From Planctomycetota bacterium (GTDB taxonomy: Bacteria > Planctomycetota > Planctomycetia > Planctomycetales > Planctomycetaceae), in the NCBI GenBank assembly GCA_016872645.1, contig VGZH01000001.1, positions 1 through 64,000 of the forward strand: 64,000 nt of DNA, given 5' to 3'. How positions within the stretch are numbered: position 1 is the first letter of the stretch; every line of letters begins with the position of its first letter. Shown in pieces: positions 42,913 through 51,708 of this stretch. Under the pieces are notes generated by a model. It was not told the DNA's origin. It saw only the letters and a list, made by a program, of their open reading frames with translations, and ran no database searches. Made by a program: the position numbers and the translations under genes.

Positions 42913-44585
42913 GGATGGCCCTTCGGTGCGATCAGCACCATCAGTGCGGCCACAATGGTCAGCCCGAAGGCGACCATCGCCGCAGTTTGATCCCAAGTGA
43001 TTCCCGACTTCCGCAGATAGCCAACGAAGACCGTCACCACGCCGGCACCAGAGACGATGATCCCCAGTACGGCGAACCAACGGTTGCCGAACGTCGCGGC
43101 CAGTGCGACCAAACCGAAATACGTTGCCCACTGTAACTCAGCAGGTTGTTGACCTCGATGAATAGCGATACACGCGATGCCCAGCGCCACCAGTGAGGCA
43201 AGCTTTGGGGCAAAGCTGGGCATCACGACTTCTCTCGCCTTTTGAGCCGACGTGTTCCAGAGAAAGCCGGTGATGAAGGCTCCAAGAAATGCCCAGCCCG
43301 CCCAAATGCAAATGACACTCCGCCAGCCTCCCTGTGCGGCAGAGGAGTAATGTCCGGTGACAACATCTCCCGTGGCAGCCCCCATGTAGCCGAGAAAATT
43401 CACGAATCCGGCCGCTGCCGCCGAAGTGCCGCGATGAGCCAAATCCGACGGGGCAGTACCAACGAGCAGCACTTGCGGACCAAATATGCAAAAGCCGATC
43501 ACCACCAACACGACCATCGTGCCGATCTCGCTGTGCCCGGCGAGGAATCCGTAGACCGGTGACAGAACACCCAGCAGCACCATCAACAGACAGACCACGG
43601 GAGCTCGCCGGCTTCCGAAAAAACGATCGGTCGCCCAGCCGGCCAGATAAGACCCAGCCGTCGCTCCGATCGCAATCACGAAGAATTGAAGTGTCGCTTT
43701 GCCAACACCGATCTTTTGCGTATCCACGAGATGCTTGACTCCCCAATCGGTGAATCCGTAGCGGCAGGCGTTGAGTAATCCCAACGCCAACCCCAACAGC
43801 CACAGCGACGGGTTGTAGAGTGTCCAGTAGAGACTCTCCGCCAGCGGCATTCTTGGTCGCGACACCGGAGCAACCACGACCGGGTCACCCGGTGAAGTCC
43901 CCTGGTCTTCAGGAGGAGCGTCGCGCAGAAAGACCAACATGAACACGCCTGTCAGCGTCAACAAAATAGCAGGAACGTACAACGCACCTCGCCAGCCGAA
44001 ATGCTCGGCGGCCTGTCCGGCAATCAGGTAGGTCAGGCCTTGCGTGATTTGATACCCGGTGCCGATCAAACCAACCGCATGACCGCGTCGCGGTACCGGA
44101 ACCCAATTCGCCATCACGCGCACGCAAGGTGTCCAGCCCAGCGACTGACAGAAGCCGTTCGTCGCCCAGACAAACACCAGAAAGAAAAATCCTTCACTGA
44201 GCCCAAACAGCACGTTCAAGCCCGCCGAGCAGAACATCCCGACGGCCAACAACACGCGCGGCGAAATCCGCTCGGACAACTGCCCATTGAGCAACTGACC
44301 CAAGCCGTAGGCGATCTTCAAAGATGCCAGAATCCAACCTGTTTCTTCGCCGCTGAGTCCCAATCCTCGCTCGCTCACAGGCGAGTTCATTCCAGGCACG
44401 GCCGCTGAGAGATTTGTGCGACAAAAGTAGAACGCTCCATAAGTCAGCCAAAGCGTCCACAGCACACCGCTCTCCGCCGGAGTCGGTCGACAGAACTGCG
44501 GACCTCGTGCGACGTCGCCGGAGTCATCAGAGTTCGGTTGAGGCGTCGTCTCGGTGCTCACGGAGGTGTCCCAGGTGGAGGTCAC
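42870..44585 (-). CDS. OPA-type MFS transporter (GlpT/UhpT-like)
   Basis: The start is uncertain: GTG 44585 lies just after the upstream stop, GTG 44561 is another option. The roughly 571-residue protein has 12 main helices plus a C-terminal part with four more hydrophobic segments (about 440-560). Residues GVLWTLWLTYGAFYFCRTNL, GYGLGQLLNGQLSERI-like AYGLGQLLNGQLSERISPRV and ATNGFCQSLGWTPCVRVMAN fit the organophosphate:phosphate antiporter family. Substrates of that family are phosphorylated small molecules, which agrees with the downstream cytidylyltransferase-like gene. The extra C-terminal helices are unusual for GlpT (about 450 residues). Confidence 0.82.
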   Translation of the reverse strand: MTSTWDTSVSTETTPQPNSDDSGDVARGPQFCRPTPAESGVLWTLWLTYGAFYFCRTNLSAAVPGMNSPVSERGLGLSGEETGWILASLKIAYGLGQLLNGQLSERISPRVLLAVGMFCSAGLNVLFGLSEGFFFLVFVWATNGFCQSLGWTPCVRVMANWVPVPRRGHAVGLIGTGYQITQGLTYLIAGQAAEHFGWRGALYVPAILLTLTGVFMLVFLRDAPPEDQGTSPGDPVVVAPVSRPRMPLAESLYWTLYNPSLWLLGLALGLLNACRYGFTDWGVKHLVDTQKIGVGKATLQFFVIAIGATAGSYLAGWATDRFFGSRRAPVVCLLMVLLGVLSPVYGFLAGHSEIGTMVVLVVIGFCIFGPQVLLVGTAPSDLAHRGTSAAAAGFVNFLGYMGAATGDVVTGHYSSAAQGGWRSVICIWAGWAFLGAFITGFLWNTSAQKAREVVMPSFAPKLASLVALGIACIAIHRGQQPAELQWATYFGLVALAATFGNRWFAVLGIIVSGAGVVTVFVGYLRKSGITWDQTAAMVAFGLTIVAALMVLIAPKGHPCESLSSPPDGADA

Positions 44586-44590
44586 CAGAT

Positions 44591-46339
44591 CTAGTCGTCG
44601 TTGTCGAGCGATTCCAAAAACCAACCAGTTTTTGAGATGACCATCGGTTTGGCATTGGGCAAGAGCTCACCGGTGATTTCGTTGATCGCCCAGCGAATCG
44701 CGAGTGATGTCACGACCGGCGAGACCGCTGGTCCCAGAAACTCGCGCATCCTGGGAACTTGGGAGGTTGCTCGCAATCGGCCGAGCGATACGGCACTCGC
44801 CCAGCGCACACGTGTGAACTCGAACGGGATCGCCGCCGGGGATTCTGTCAGACGCTCGACCATCAACACTGCCAACGGTTCATCAGCCCGGCCGGCGTGC
44901 ATGTGTCCCAGACCCCAAATCGCCGCGCTGCGAGAGAACTCGCCGAGCCTGGAATCTTTCGGCAAGTACCTGCGAAGCAATACATCGGCAGGAAGGTGCT
45001 GCATCAAACCCAGGGCCTCGAACAAATGGGCCACCTGCAGTTCGATCTCTGTGGAATTAGCATTCTTTAGCAGAGCTTCCGTTTGTTGTGTGGCCTTGCT
45101 GAAGATCGCCGGCAGAGTTTCGCGGACAGCGAGTTTCCGCAGCCCCCAAGCAGCCGCGATCATCACTTCGCCGCGATCGGATTCGAGAAGGTTTACGAAA
45201 CGGGGAGCCGCCGGCTTGTGATTAAGCGCTCCGAGCAACAACGTGGCTTGTTCCTGGCCACGCCATTGCTCCCCGGCCAGCGTCAAGGTCGCCGACTCTC
45301 GCACTGCCGATTCCAAATCGGGTTTCTTCGCCAAATCAAACAACGCATCGCGCACGCGACCTCGCAGTTTGGGATGCGGATCGTCAAGCAGCCTGGCGAG
45401 GACCGCGACTCGTTCTGGCGTCGGGCGAGCCGCAAAAGCTTCGACTCCCTGCTGCCGGACCGGCGCGTCGTCATTCTGCATCGCTTTCTCAGCAAGCGGC
45501 ACTACCAAATCATGATCGATGGCATTGAGTCGTGTCAGAGCGGCGGCCGCCACACTCGGTTCAAGATCACGTGCCAATCGCAGCAACACCCGCTGCGCCG
45601 GTTCAGTCGTGTGCCGATCCAAAAGAGCCACAGCGCAGAGTCGATCCACAATCGTTGCGGATTTTGTTTGCGACAATCGCTCGGCGTCCGCTTCCAGCTC
45701 CGCAGCCCGAATTCTTCCCACCGACCGAGCTGCCGCTAATCGAGTCGCGGACGTTTGCTGAACATCCTGCGTGAGCGACAACAACAACGGTACGGCGGAG
45801 TCATCCGCAGTTGCTCCCAATCCATGTATTGCCAAGAGCAGCTCACGATGCCGCGTCTCTTTGGCGTTGAGCCGTCGCTGCCATACGCTGCGAATCGGCT
45901 TGAAATCCCACTTTGCGAGTGTCGGTTCAATCAGTTGCCGTAAGTCGGCCCCGTGCTGTTGAGAAACATCGAACAGGTCGGACGCGGCCTCCTTCGCATC
46001 CAGGACGATTAACGCTCGCGCAGCCGCAAAACGAGCAACGGGCTGCGTCGAATCGGCAGTGACGATCTTTTTCAGGAGCGGAGCGGCCTCGATCAATTCC
46101 GGAACTCCGAAAGAGTGCGCCTGAGCAATCGTGTCCGCAGACAGACGTTGCAAGTCCGCTTCAGGACGAGCCAGCGCGCTGAGCCACAACGGTTTCAATT
46201 TCTTGCTGAATCCGACCACCGGCTCGGGAATTTTCAAAACGGGATCGGATTCCATCGCGAAGTCGGGACGAATTTCATCTGCTGCGAGCATCGTCAGCGA
46301 GGTGCTCAACACCAGCAGTAAACAAACCAGGAAACGCAT
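44591..46339 (-). CDS. Secreted HEAT-repeat protein
   Basis: The 582-residue protein has a signal peptide (MRFLVCLLLVLSTSLTMLAA) and at least ten alpha-alpha repeats of about 30-35 residues, such as PVARFAAARALIVLDAKEAA, TRLAAARSVGRIRAAELEAD, PKLRGRVRDALFDLAKKPDL and GEVMIAAAWGLRKLAVRET. HEAT repeats bind proteins, and planctomycetes have many exported ones. It follows the 840-residue gene with only 3 bp between them and precedes the transporter by about 6 bp, so it is in one transcription unit. A partner role for the membrane protein is likely. Confidence 0.82.
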   Translation of the reverse strand: MRFLVCLLLVLSTSLTMLAADEIRPDFAMESDPVLKIPEPVVGFSKKLKPLWLSALARPEADLQRLSADTIAQAHSFGVPELIEAAPLLKKIVTADSTQPVARFAAARALIVLDAKEAASDLFDVSQQHGADLRQLIEPTLAKWDFKPIRSVWQRRLNAKETRHRELLLAIHGLGATADDSAVPLLLSLTQDVQQTSATRLAAARSVGRIRAAELEADAERLSQTKSATIVDRLCAVALLDRHTTEPAQRVLLRLARDLEPSVAAAALTRLNAIDHDLVVPLAEKAMQNDDAPVRQQGVEAFAARPTPERVAVLARLLDDPHPKLRGRVRDALFDLAKKPDLESAVRESATLTLAGEQWRGQEQATLLLGALNHKPAAPRFVNLLESDRGEVMIAAAWGLRKLAVRETLPAIFSKATQQTEALLKNANSTEIELQVAHLFEALGLMQHLPADVLLRRYLPKDSRLGEFSRSAAIWGLGHMHAGRADEPLAVLMVERLTESPAAIPFEFTRVRWASAVSLGRLRATSQVPRMREFLGPAVSPVVTSLAIRWAINEITGELLPNAKPMVISKTGWFLESLDNDD

Positions 46340-46342
46340 ACG

Positions 46343-48865
46343 TCACTCCGGTTTTGGATATGCGGCGGTCTTGCCATGTAGATCTAGCGTCAATACCTCA
46401 ATCTGCCAGAAGCTCCGCTTCTCTTCCAGCTTCAAGTCGGCATCCGTCAGTTCGGGTCGGTCCGAGTCGCCGCCGGAGACACGCAACAGCAATCCCCCGT
46501 CCGCTGACACGTTCAAAAATCCAGGGTCAGTGATGTCCAGCTCCAACGTGCCAACCGGATCAATCCACGTTTTCAAAGTCACGACGTCCGGCTCACGATA
46601 GGCGGCGATCTCCAGCTTACCGACTGGACCAGCCACTTGGATCGTCAGCCGCGCCCGCTGAACTTGCAGCGGCAGTAACACTGACGGAATTTGAAATCGC
46701 AGCCACGTGGCAGAGGGAGCGGCCTTTTCCTGCCAAGTGTGTTGCTTGGCATCCCACAGCGCAGAAGGGATTTCGCCGTCGGGTCCTTTTGTGGCTCGAT
46801 ACGGCAGCAACGGGGCGGAGATTGCCACCTCGGTTCCCAAAGGTGGACGTTCCCATTGCACCGGCACTGCAACCAAAGTCGCTCCGAATGATTGGGAGCT
46901 TTCACTAAATCGAAATCCAAGGTCCCATGGATCGGACCAGAAGAGCAACTGAGCCGAGCCGGGGTAGTCGCGACGCTGCGGATTTGTCAGCAACTGCAGT
47001 AGCGTCCGTCGTCGTCGAATTTGCTCGTCCGTCAACAGCCCGGCAGATAAGTACTGTTCCGCAGTGAAAACGCTGTCCGTAGGCGCGACAAACGTCAGAT
47101 CGTTGTGAATATTGACGCCAATCCGACCGTCACGCGTTGCCAGCACCACGTCAGAAGGTGCATGTCCCGCTGCACCGTGCAGGCGACCGACGACTCCTGT
47201 GGGCCCAAAAGTCGCGCGGGCCTCAATCCGTTCGGATGTCGTTCCGGATTGTTGCAACGTCGCGCTGCGCAAACCGGCTGTTTCCAGCAGATTCTCCCAA
47301 TGCCATGTTCCGAGGTCCGTCCAGACCATCCGCCGAGTCGTTCCTTTCAGACCAGTCATTTCAGGCATCAGCCAGCCACCGCGCTCTCCGGCCAAGTTGG
47401 CGGTCCCGGCCTCTGGAGCAAATAACCCAACGACTCCTTGGGCGCGGATGTCATCCGTCCCCGGGACTGCCTGCACAAACTGCAGACTTGTCACCGAGGC
47501 CGGGACCGCACTTCGCTGATGCTGGCCGGCCAGCACCAGCGCAAGGCTCACAGACAGGCCAAGCCCCGGACCAATCATGCCCATCAGTTCCAAACGGTGC
47601 GCCCGCCACAGACAAAATCCAAAGACCGCCAAAAGAACACACAGACCGATCAACAGGCTGCCAACCAACCAGCGCGACGGAATTGAATAGCCCACATATT
47701 CGCGCATTTGTGGTTCCAGCATTTCTTCCGACAGCAACGGCCCGGGACGCGGCATAAAGAGGGCTGGGATCAAATCCTGCAACGGAGCCAAAAGCGCGTA
47801 CTTCCCCTGATCCGGAGCACTCGTTTCCGACGCCGCTCGCCGACGCATCCAACCCTGCGGTCCCAACGTGGTCACCAGCAAACGACCTTCGCCGCAGTTC
47901 TTCCAAAATGCAGCAGGCCAGCCATCAATGGAGTACGCCACATCCACTTCCGAGATGACCATGCGTACGAAGTCCACAGGTTGTTCGTACTCCTGGCTCC
48001 ATCGCTCACCACCCGACGCTGAAGAGGATTCCATCCGAACGGTTGTCAGACCAGTGCGGTCGACGACCTCTCCAGAAAACTCGTCCCCCAGCAAACGCTC
48101 CAGCACAAGCGGGTCGACGCGATTGAGCATGACCCACACTCGCCCACCCCCATACAGCCAACGGCGAATGGCCGAAAGGCCCGCTCCATCATCCACGATT
48201 CGGCTATCAGCAATGACCAGTTGATCGATCGCTTGCAAGCTCTCTTCACCCGTGGGAAGCATCCGATCGGAAAGTAATTTGACCTGCTGATTTAAATTGG
48301 ACTGCAAACGCGAAGCGACAACCAACTCATAGGCAGCCTCAGACTCTGCCGTTGGCGACTCTTCCAGCGAGTCGATCAACGCGGTCACCGGCAGAGCCTC
48401 AGCGCGCCGCAAAACGGCATCGAGTTGCAAATACCCGGAATCACTTCGGATAAGCACTTCGCGAGCTTTTTGGGCATCCATCACCAGCGACCGCAGGTTG
48501 AACCGCTTTGCATCTGCGGCAATGTTGGGCATCAAAATCGGATGCCACGTTTCCATTCGCGACCGCGCAGGAATCCAAACACGGCGACCGAACTGCAACG
48601 TTGGTTCTTCTTCAAAATACGTTGTCGATAATAACTCCAACGGTTCGCGGGTCGGGTTGACCAATTGGACGTTCAAGCTGCCCCATTTGTTCGGCACATA
48701 GGCATCCACGCCATACGGCGACACCATCGCAATCGAATAGCCGACCCGCCCTTTGATCTCTTCGGACTCAACGTGGCCTGCCAAAAGCAGCCACCCACAA
48801 ATGGCGTAGATGGCGACACGCGGCCAGAACCAATTCCGTCGAACGAACTGCCTGCGAAAACTCAT
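46343..48865 (-). CDS. Large membrane-anchored protein of unknown function
   Basis: The 840-residue chain starts with an uncleaved or signal-like helix (residues 12-32, IYAICGWLLLAGHV). It continues with a periplasmic region to about residue 390 (beta domain, then a Rossmann-like part with SLQAIDQLVIADSRIVDDG and AIRRWLYGGGRVWVMLNRVD). Two helices follow near 400-455 (LVGSLLIGLCVLLAVFGFCL; GPGLGLSVSLALVLAG), then a long C-terminal beta region. The Gly-rich GATase-like segment is also common in planctomycete vWA/BatA-associated proteins. I do not recognise a named family. The HEAT-repeat gene starts 3 bp after it. Confidence 0.7.
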   Translation of the reverse strand: MSFRRQFVRRNWFWPRVAIYAICGWLLLAGHVESEEIKGRVGYSIAMVSPYGVDAYVPNKWGSLNVQLVNPTREPLELLSTTYFEEEPTLQFGRRVWIPARSRMETWHPILMPNIAADAKRFNLRSLVMDAQKAREVLIRSDSGYLQLDAVLRRAEALPVTALIDSLEESPTAESEAAYELVVASRLQSNLNQQVKLLSDRMLPTGEESLQAIDQLVIADSRIVDDGAGLSAIRRWLYGGGRVWVMLNRVDPLVLERLLGDEFSGEVVDRTGLTTVRMESSSASGGERWSQEYEQPVDFVRMVISEVDVAYSIDGWPAAFWKNCGEGRLLVTTLGPQGWMRRRAASETSAPDQGKYALLAPLQDLIPALFMPRPGPLLSEEMLEPQMREYVGYSIPSRWLVGSLLIGLCVLLAVFGFCLWRAHRLELMGMIGPGLGLSVSLALVLAGQHQRSAVPASVTSLQFVQAVPGTDDIRAQGVVGLFAPEAGTANLAGERGGWLMPEMTGLKGTTRRMVWTDLGTWHWENLLETAGLRSATLQQSGTTSERIEARATFGPTGVVGRLHGAAGHAPSDVVLATRDGRIGVNIHNDLTFVAPTDSVFTAEQYLSAGLLTDEQIRRRRTLLQLLTNPQRRDYPGSAQLLFWSDPWDLGFRFSESSQSFGATLVAVPVQWERPPLGTEVAISAPLLPYRATKGPDGEIPSALWDAKQHTWQEKAAPSATWLRFQIPSVLLPLQVQRARLTIQVAGPVGKLEIAAYREPDVVTLKTWIDPVGTLELDITDPGFLNVSADGGLLLRVSGGDSDRPELTDADLKLEEKRSFWQIEVLTLDLHGKTAAYPKPE

Positions 48866-49040
48866 GGATCAACCAAAACTTGAAGGCGGAAGGAGTCCCC
48901 ATAGTCACATCGCTATGACAAACCGATACCACGGTATCGTCAGTCTGCTTGCGAGGCCACTCGCCGGCGAGTAGTTCTCGTCGCTGACATTTCAGCCGGG
49001 AGTCTTGGCTACGATATGCGGCGAGGAAAGTTGGCGCTGC

Positions 49041-50107
49041 ATGCAAACTCAACGCCGCTTGCTCGTGTTTGTTTCTTTTTTGTCGGCATCTATTTTCGCT
49101 ACAGATTTGTCCTCAGTTGGGATGCTCCGGATCAGCCATCGTGGGCGAGCGACTCTTCACGATCGGCGGCCGCAACGATGACAAATTTCTGATCTTGCTC
49201 AACTTGAATGAGGTCAAAGACCAGAGCGTGGCTTAAGCCTGGGCGACGCGTTTTGGTCCAACATTTGATTTCAAGGGGAACTCCTGGAATGCAGGCCTGA
49301 ATTCCGCGCCGATGGTTGACGGCGACTTGGTCTTCGCGCTGGGGAGCAACGGCAACCTGATTTGCTCCGAGACTATCTCCGGCAAAGAAATCTGGCGCAA
49401 GGATCTGCCGACGGAATTGGAGGCTGAAGTGAATCCGATGCGGGGTGGTCCGAAAAAACTGGGCTGGGGCTTCACCTGGTCGCCGCTCGTGGATGGCGAG
49501 CAGTTGGTCTGTGTCCCCGGCAGACCGCGGGGTACGCTCGCGGCGCTCAACAAGAAAACCGGCGATGTCGTCTGGCACAGCAGCGAGATCACGGATCAGG
49601 CCACACACACACATCGCCAATGGCCGCGTAGATTTACGCCGTCCGGAAATATGTCGTGCTCACTAACCGCAGCATCGTCGGAGTCGCTGCAACCGATCAC
49701 GGGATCGAGGTCGTCAACTCGCCGATCATTCATGGCTTGCGGATGTACGTCATCGTCGGGGCCAGTCACGGTTGCGAGTTGATTCACCTCAGGACGAGGG
49801 GCGAGTCGTTCAAAGCCGAGCGGGTCTACGTCAGCAAAAACTTATCAAACCATCACGGCAAAGTCGTGCGGTTTGGTGAGCATCACTTCGGCTTCGGGGA
49901 GAATCACGGTCGGCTCTGCCAAAACTTTTCGTCGGGGGAGCTCGTTTGGTCGGAGTGACAGAAACCGCAGGCCGGTTCCGTCACTTGCACTGACGGTCGC
50001 CTGTACTGCTGCGACGAAAGCGACGGCACGACGGTCCTCATCGAGACCAGCACCAAGGGTTGGAAAGAGTCGGGCCGCTTCCGTATCCCGCAACAAACCA
50101 AACAATG
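49041..50107 (+). pseudogene. Decayed PQQ-type beta-propeller protein
   Basis: ATG 49041 opens a good signal peptide (MQTQRRLLVFVSFLSASIFA), but this frame soon stops. The homologous reading continues in another frame (IVGERLFTIGGRNDDKFLIL), meets an in-frame TAA near 49233, then gives clear propeller sequence: FKGNSWNAGLNSAPMVDGDL, LGSNGNLICSETISGKEIWR and GWGFTWSPLVDGEQLVCVPG. After DQATH the frame changes again (VVLTNRSIVGVAATD, VNSPIIHGLRMYVIVGA), meets TGA at 49956-49958, and ends CCDESDGTTVLIE before TGA at 50105-50107. With at least four lesions it is a pseudogene of a BamB/alcohol-dehydrogenase-like exported protein. Confidence 0.8.
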
Positions 50108-50221
50108 ACGACCGTGAGGCGGCATCTGGACACCACCAATCGTCTTCGGCGGCCGACTGTTTCTTCGCGATCAGGAGCTGCTGTCCTGCCTCGAGTGCAG
50201 GCCAAGGGCTGATCGACCAAC

Positions 50222-51607
50222 TCACGAATACAGAGCCGCGATCGGTTGGCCGCTGCTGATCGGGTAGGGACGGTTGGAACTGTCGTAGAAGTGACTGGCC
50301 GGATCGATCCCCAGTGCATGGAAGATCGTGGCGGTGACATCCCACGGGCCGTATTTCGTGCTGATCGGATACGCAGCTTGGCGGTCGGTCACCCCAACGG
50401 TTGTTCCGCCGCGCACTCCGGCTCCGGCCACAACGATCGAGTACGCCGCCGCCCAGTGCTTGCGGCCGGGGGAGGCTCCCTGGAATTTCGATTCGAGCGC
50501 GACCAGCGGTGCGCGGCCAAACTCGCCGAGACACACGACGAGCGTTGTCTCCAGAAGCCCGCGCTGATCGAGATCTTCCAACAGCGCCGAAAAACTCTGA
50601 TCGAAGCGCGGCAGCAGGCTGCGGCCCATCACATCGAAGATGTCGTTGTGCGTGTCCCAACCGAATTGTTCCTCTTCGTCGGGGTACTTGTCTTGGCCGC
50701 GGTTCGAGTGATTCCAAACAACCGTGACCAGTGGCACTTCGGCCTCGATCAGCCGTCGCGCGAGCAGGCACGCCTGCCCCGGACGATGCCGACCGTAACG
50801 GTCACGGAGCGCGGCGGGTTCCGCGTCCAGGTCCAGCGCCTGTCGTGCAGTCGGACGGTCAAGCATCTCGTAGGCTTGCTGGTAGAGAGTCTGCATGTCG
50901 ATCGTCGGCTGAGTGGATTGCGGTCTGATCGGCTCTAATTGCTCGAGCAATCGGCGTCGAACCGCTTGTCGCTCAGAGTTCACTTCTTCCAGACGTTCCA
51001 ATCCCGGTATCGCTGGCTGGTCGGTCGTCAAATCACCAATGACGAGCGAATCGAATCGCCTGCCGAGCAGTCCCGCAAATTGACCCGGCCCCGGCTCAAA
51101 CGGCACCAGCGCCGGACCATTCACCATCACCGACGTCCGCAGGAACTTCGATCTCGGCCGCACCTGCTCGAGCACCGAACCGAAGAACGGATGATCCGTC
51201 TCGCGCGGCGGCGGATTCGAGCTGATCCGCTGGTGATACTGCCCGGTCAATGTCAGATACAGCGCCGAGCCATGATCGAGGTCGTCGTGCGACATCGACT
51301 TTACGATCGCGTACCGATGCGCGAGCCGCGCCATTCGAGGTAGATGCTCGCACAGAAACGTGCCAAACACAGACGACTCGATCGCACCGAACTGACCGCG
51401 CACTTCCAGCGGCGCATCGGGGCGCGGGTCGAATGTTTCGAGCTGACTCTGCCCACCGCTGGCAAGGACCAACAAAACCGACTTCGCACGACCGAACCCG
51501 ACTCCTCGCGATCCTTCATCCGCACCAGCAGACCGCTGCCGCAGCACCTCACCTAAAAAGGCGAGGCCGGAACCGCTCGTTAAGCTCAACCACTCGCGAC
51601 GACGCAT
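50222..51607 (-). CDS. DUF1501 family secreted protein
   Basis: The 461-residue protein starts MRRREWLSLTSGSGLAFLGE, a twin-arginine-like export signal (R-R-R-E-W-L). It has the DUF1501/sulfatase-like fold signatures: VLLVLASGGQSQLETFDPRP, YAIVKSMSHDDLDHGSALYL, GWDTHNDIFDVMGRSLLPRF and VVCLGEFGRAPLVAL. DUF1501 genes in planctomycetes normally follow a PSCyt1/PSD1 gene; here none is attached, and upstream lies the SGNH hydrolase gene instead. Its C-terminus (YPISSGQPIAALYS) differs from the YRFQGRDF type seen in the scar at 19470. The function is unknown; an alkaline-phosphatase-like hydrolase is the usual guess. Confidence 0.9.
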   Translation of the reverse strand: MRRREWLSLTSGSGLAFLGEVLRQRSAGADEGSRGVGFGRAKSVLLVLASGGQSQLETFDPRPDAPLEVRGQFGAIESSVFGTFLCEHLPRMARLAHRYAIVKSMSHDDLDHGSALYLTLTGQYHQRISSNPPPRETDHPFFGSVLEQVRPRSKFLRTSVMVNGPALVPFEPGPGQFAGLLGRRFDSLVIGDLTTDQPAIPGLERLEEVNSERQAVRRRLLEQLEPIRPQSTQPTIDMQTLYQQAYEMLDRPTARQALDLDAEPAALRDRYGRHRPGQACLLARRLIEAEVPLVTVVWNHSNRGQDKYPDEEEQFGWDTHNDIFDVMGRSLLPRFDQSFSALLEDLDQRGLLETTLVVCLGEFGRAPLVALESKFQGASPGRKHWAAAYSIVVAGAGVRGGTTVGVTDRQAAYPISTKYGPWDVTATIFHALGIDPASHFYDSSNRPYPISSGQPIAALYS

Positions 51608-51662
51608 CGAAGTTCTCCCGTCGCGACTACCTTAATCGGCGGTGAACACTTCGCAAGCCGCA

Positions 51663-51708
51663 GGATGGGACCAGCGGAGTGCCGGCACTGCGCTGGCCTC
51701 ACCCTAAC
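51663..51708 (-). repeat. Intergenic repeat, family A, copy 3
   Basis: AGGATGGGACCAGCGGAGTG matches the reverse complement of the unit at 5833-5872 in its first 17 bases, followed by GCCGGC and a degenerate arm. It lies just past the 3' end of the SGNH gene (minus strand). Confidence 0.6.

Noticed and set aside
42139-43131. 330-codon version of the nucleotidyltransferase
   Set aside because: The true N-terminal motif MRVIVIAAGRG starts at 42912; the rest is a shadow of the transporter gene.
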